NCBI GenBank assembly: GCA_040902105.1
Contig: JBBDXW010000067.1
Location: 1-14,814, forward strand
DNA length: 14,814 nucleotides
Origin: IDS-8 sp040902105
Lineage (GTDB): Bacteria > Pseudomonadota > Gammaproteobacteria > Steroidobacterales > Woeseiaceae
Direction of reading: 5' to 3'
The notes beneath the pieces were generated by a model, which was not told where the DNA came from, made no database searches, and saw only the letters and a program-made list of their open reading frames with translations. Made by a program: the position numbers and the translations under genes. Below, in pieces: positions 13,697-14,814 of the stretch (the stretch's first letter is position 1; each line of letters begins with the position of its first letter).

Positions 13697-14814
13697 ATGT
13701 CCGCGGCTCAGGCCCGACACATCGTTCCCGGGCTGGCGGCTCTTTGGCGGCGCAGCACGGCGGCCTTGCGCGGCGAAAGCGCCGCCGAGGCATCCCAGCC
13801 CGGGCAACAAAGCCCGAACAGGACCGCCATTGTGGCGTGCATTGCGCTGTTCGGGGTGTTCTGGGGCGCCGTCGTCGCGGTCGCGGGGCTCAACGCCCTG
13901 TATTTGTGCGTTTCGCTCATCGGTTGCGCATTCATCCTGTTCGATTTCCGCATCGGGGTCGTGCTGCTGATCCTGTTGATGCCGATGTCGACCAGCCACC
14001 TGTTCCCGCATGCGATGTTCGGGATTTCGGGTCTCAATCCGCTGAACCTGTTGCTGATCGGCACGCTCTGCTCCTGCCTGCTGCGCGGGCTGTCCGACGG
14101 GAGTCTGCGTCAATTCGTGCCGCGCCCGCTCCTCTGGCTGTACCTGGTGCCCATGCTGGTCGCCGGCGGCATCGGCTCGCAGCATGTCGGCGAAATCGCA
14201 CTGGTGATGTTCGACGGTTTTCCCGACGTGCTCACCTTCAAGGACACAACCGGATATCTGCTCGCGATGGTGGCCAAGCCGCTGTCCATGGTGGTGTTCG
14301 CGCTGCTGGTCGGTGCGGCGGTGTCGAGGTCCGAGCAGCCGGAAAAATTTCTCATCCCGGCGGTGATCTCGATCTGGGCGATAGGCTTGATCGTAGTAGC
14401 GTTCGTCGCCCAGTCCGGGGTCGCGCTCGGCCAGCTCGCGAGCAGCGATTCGCGCGCGTTCCTGTCGACACTCGGCCTGCACGCCAACGATCAGGGCCGG
14501 CTGTATACGGTCGCCTACGCGCTGCTGCTTTTTACCTGGGCCGAATCCAAGCAACCCGGACCCAGGCTCGCGCTACTGGCATCCATGGGGCTGGTGGTCA
14601 CGGTGCTGGTGCTGACATTCTCGCGCGGCGCCTTCGTCGGGTTCATCCTGGTCAACGTGCTGTTCCTGCTCTGGCGCCGAAGCGTGAAGGCCCTGGTCTT
14701 CTTCGGGTTCGTGGCCTCGATCGCGCTGTTCGCGCTCCCGACCGCGGTCTACGAGCGCGTGGCCACCGGGGGGGGGGAAGGGCTTAACGCCATCAGCGCC
14801 GGTCGCATCGACAG
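13697..14814 (+). CDS. O-antigen ligase/polymerase-like membrane protein (partial)
   Basis: A frame from ATG 13697 stays open to the window end (372 codons visible, C-terminus missing). The product is strongly hydrophobic, with about eight or nine membrane segments after a 40-residue soluble start (for example 44-62, 66-82, 86-98, 115-130, 144-159, 187-209, 219-239, 290-309, 311-327). Wzy_C/O-antigen-ligase signs are LGLHANDQGRLY (259-270), TFSRGAFVGF (307-316) and GLNAISAGRID (362-372). Such proteins join repeat units or transfer polymer at the periplasmic side. In an EPS cluster with a Wzz-type EpsF, a polymerase role is the likelier one. The frame contains a run of ten G at 14768-14777 and the conserved GLNAISAGRID reads on correctly after it. 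The gene starts 19 bases after epsG with only a weak ribosome binding site. Confidence 0.82.
   Translation, partial: MSAAQARHIVPGLAALWRRSTAALRGESAAEASQPGQQSPNRTAIVACIALFGVFWGAVVAVAGLNALYLCVSLIGCAFILFDFRIGVVLLILLMPMSTSHLFPHAMFGISGLNPLNLLLIGTLCSCLLRGLSDGSLRQFVPRPLLWLYLVPMLVAGGIGSQHVGEIALVMFDGFPDVLTFKDTTGYLLAMVAKPLSMVVFALLVGAAVSRSEQPEKFLIPAVISIWAIGLIVVAFVAQSGVALGQLASSDSRAFLSTLGLHANDQGRLYTVAYALLLFTWAESKQPGPRLALLASMGLVVTVLVLTFSRGAFVGFILVNVLFLLWRRSVKALVFFGFVASIALFALPTAVYERVATGGGEGLNAISAGRID
14768..14777 (+). repeat. Ten-G homopolymer inside the ligase-like gene
   Basis: Ten consecutive G encode Gly-Gly-Gly plus the first base of a Glu codon. Gain or loss of one base would shift the frame. It is the longest homopolymer I saw in the window. 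Confidence 0.85.

Noticed and set aside
13679..14554. Reverse frame (291 codons) and an overlapping forward frame (13744-14787) at the right edge
   Set aside because: Both are low-complexity, charged translations in other frames of the O-antigen-ligase-like gene, whose own frame from 13697 runs open through the window end and carries family motifs.

Overview
This is a GC-rich window, probably from a betaproteobacterium (Nitrosomonadales- or Rhodocyclales-like; the rank is inference). The evidence is an ordered set of genes matching the XrtB/PEP-CTERM-associated exopolysaccharide (EPS) families epsA, epsL, epsE, epsF and epsG, together with frequent GTG and TTG starts.

The left part (1-5537) holds cell-wall and signalling genes. 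After a short non-coding stretch with a structured hairpin come a small SLT-type lytic transglycosylase and a lipoprotein-like serine hydrolase of the beta-lactamase family. A GAF-GGDEF diguanylate cyclase lies convergent to the hydrolase. Divergent from the cyclase is a receiver-histidine kinase, followed by a PhoB-like regulator whose phosphoacceptor aspartate is asparagine.

The right part (5538-14814) is the EPS locus. A WcaJ/EpsB-type undecaprenyl-phosphate sugar transferase (minus strand) diverges from epsA, a LuxR-type regulator. epsA is followed by a secreted protein of unknown function with a PEP-CTERM-like tail, a probable terminator, the outer-membrane barrel epsL, the export protein epsE, the chain-length determinant epsF, the tyrosine-kinase-like epsG, and an O-antigen-ligase/polymerase-like membrane protein cut by the window edge. 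The exosortase expected with this gene set is not inside the window and may lie just downstream.

Inferred logic: the sugar transferase primes the lipid carrier, unseen glycosyltransferases extend the repeat unit, the ligase/polymerase-like protein joins units, EpsF/EpsG set chain length, and EpsE/EpsL carry polymer across the periplasm and outer membrane. EpsA is the probable local regulator, and c-di-GMP plus two-component signalling may feed in. The transglycosylase may open peptidoglycan for the export machine.

Most noteworthy are the pseudo-receiver PhoB homologue, the likely dedicated exosortase substrate beside epsA, a ten-G tract inside the ligase gene, and a 55-codon open frame that exactly fills the epsL-epsE gap. 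No RNA genes, insertion sequences or CRISPR arrays were seen.
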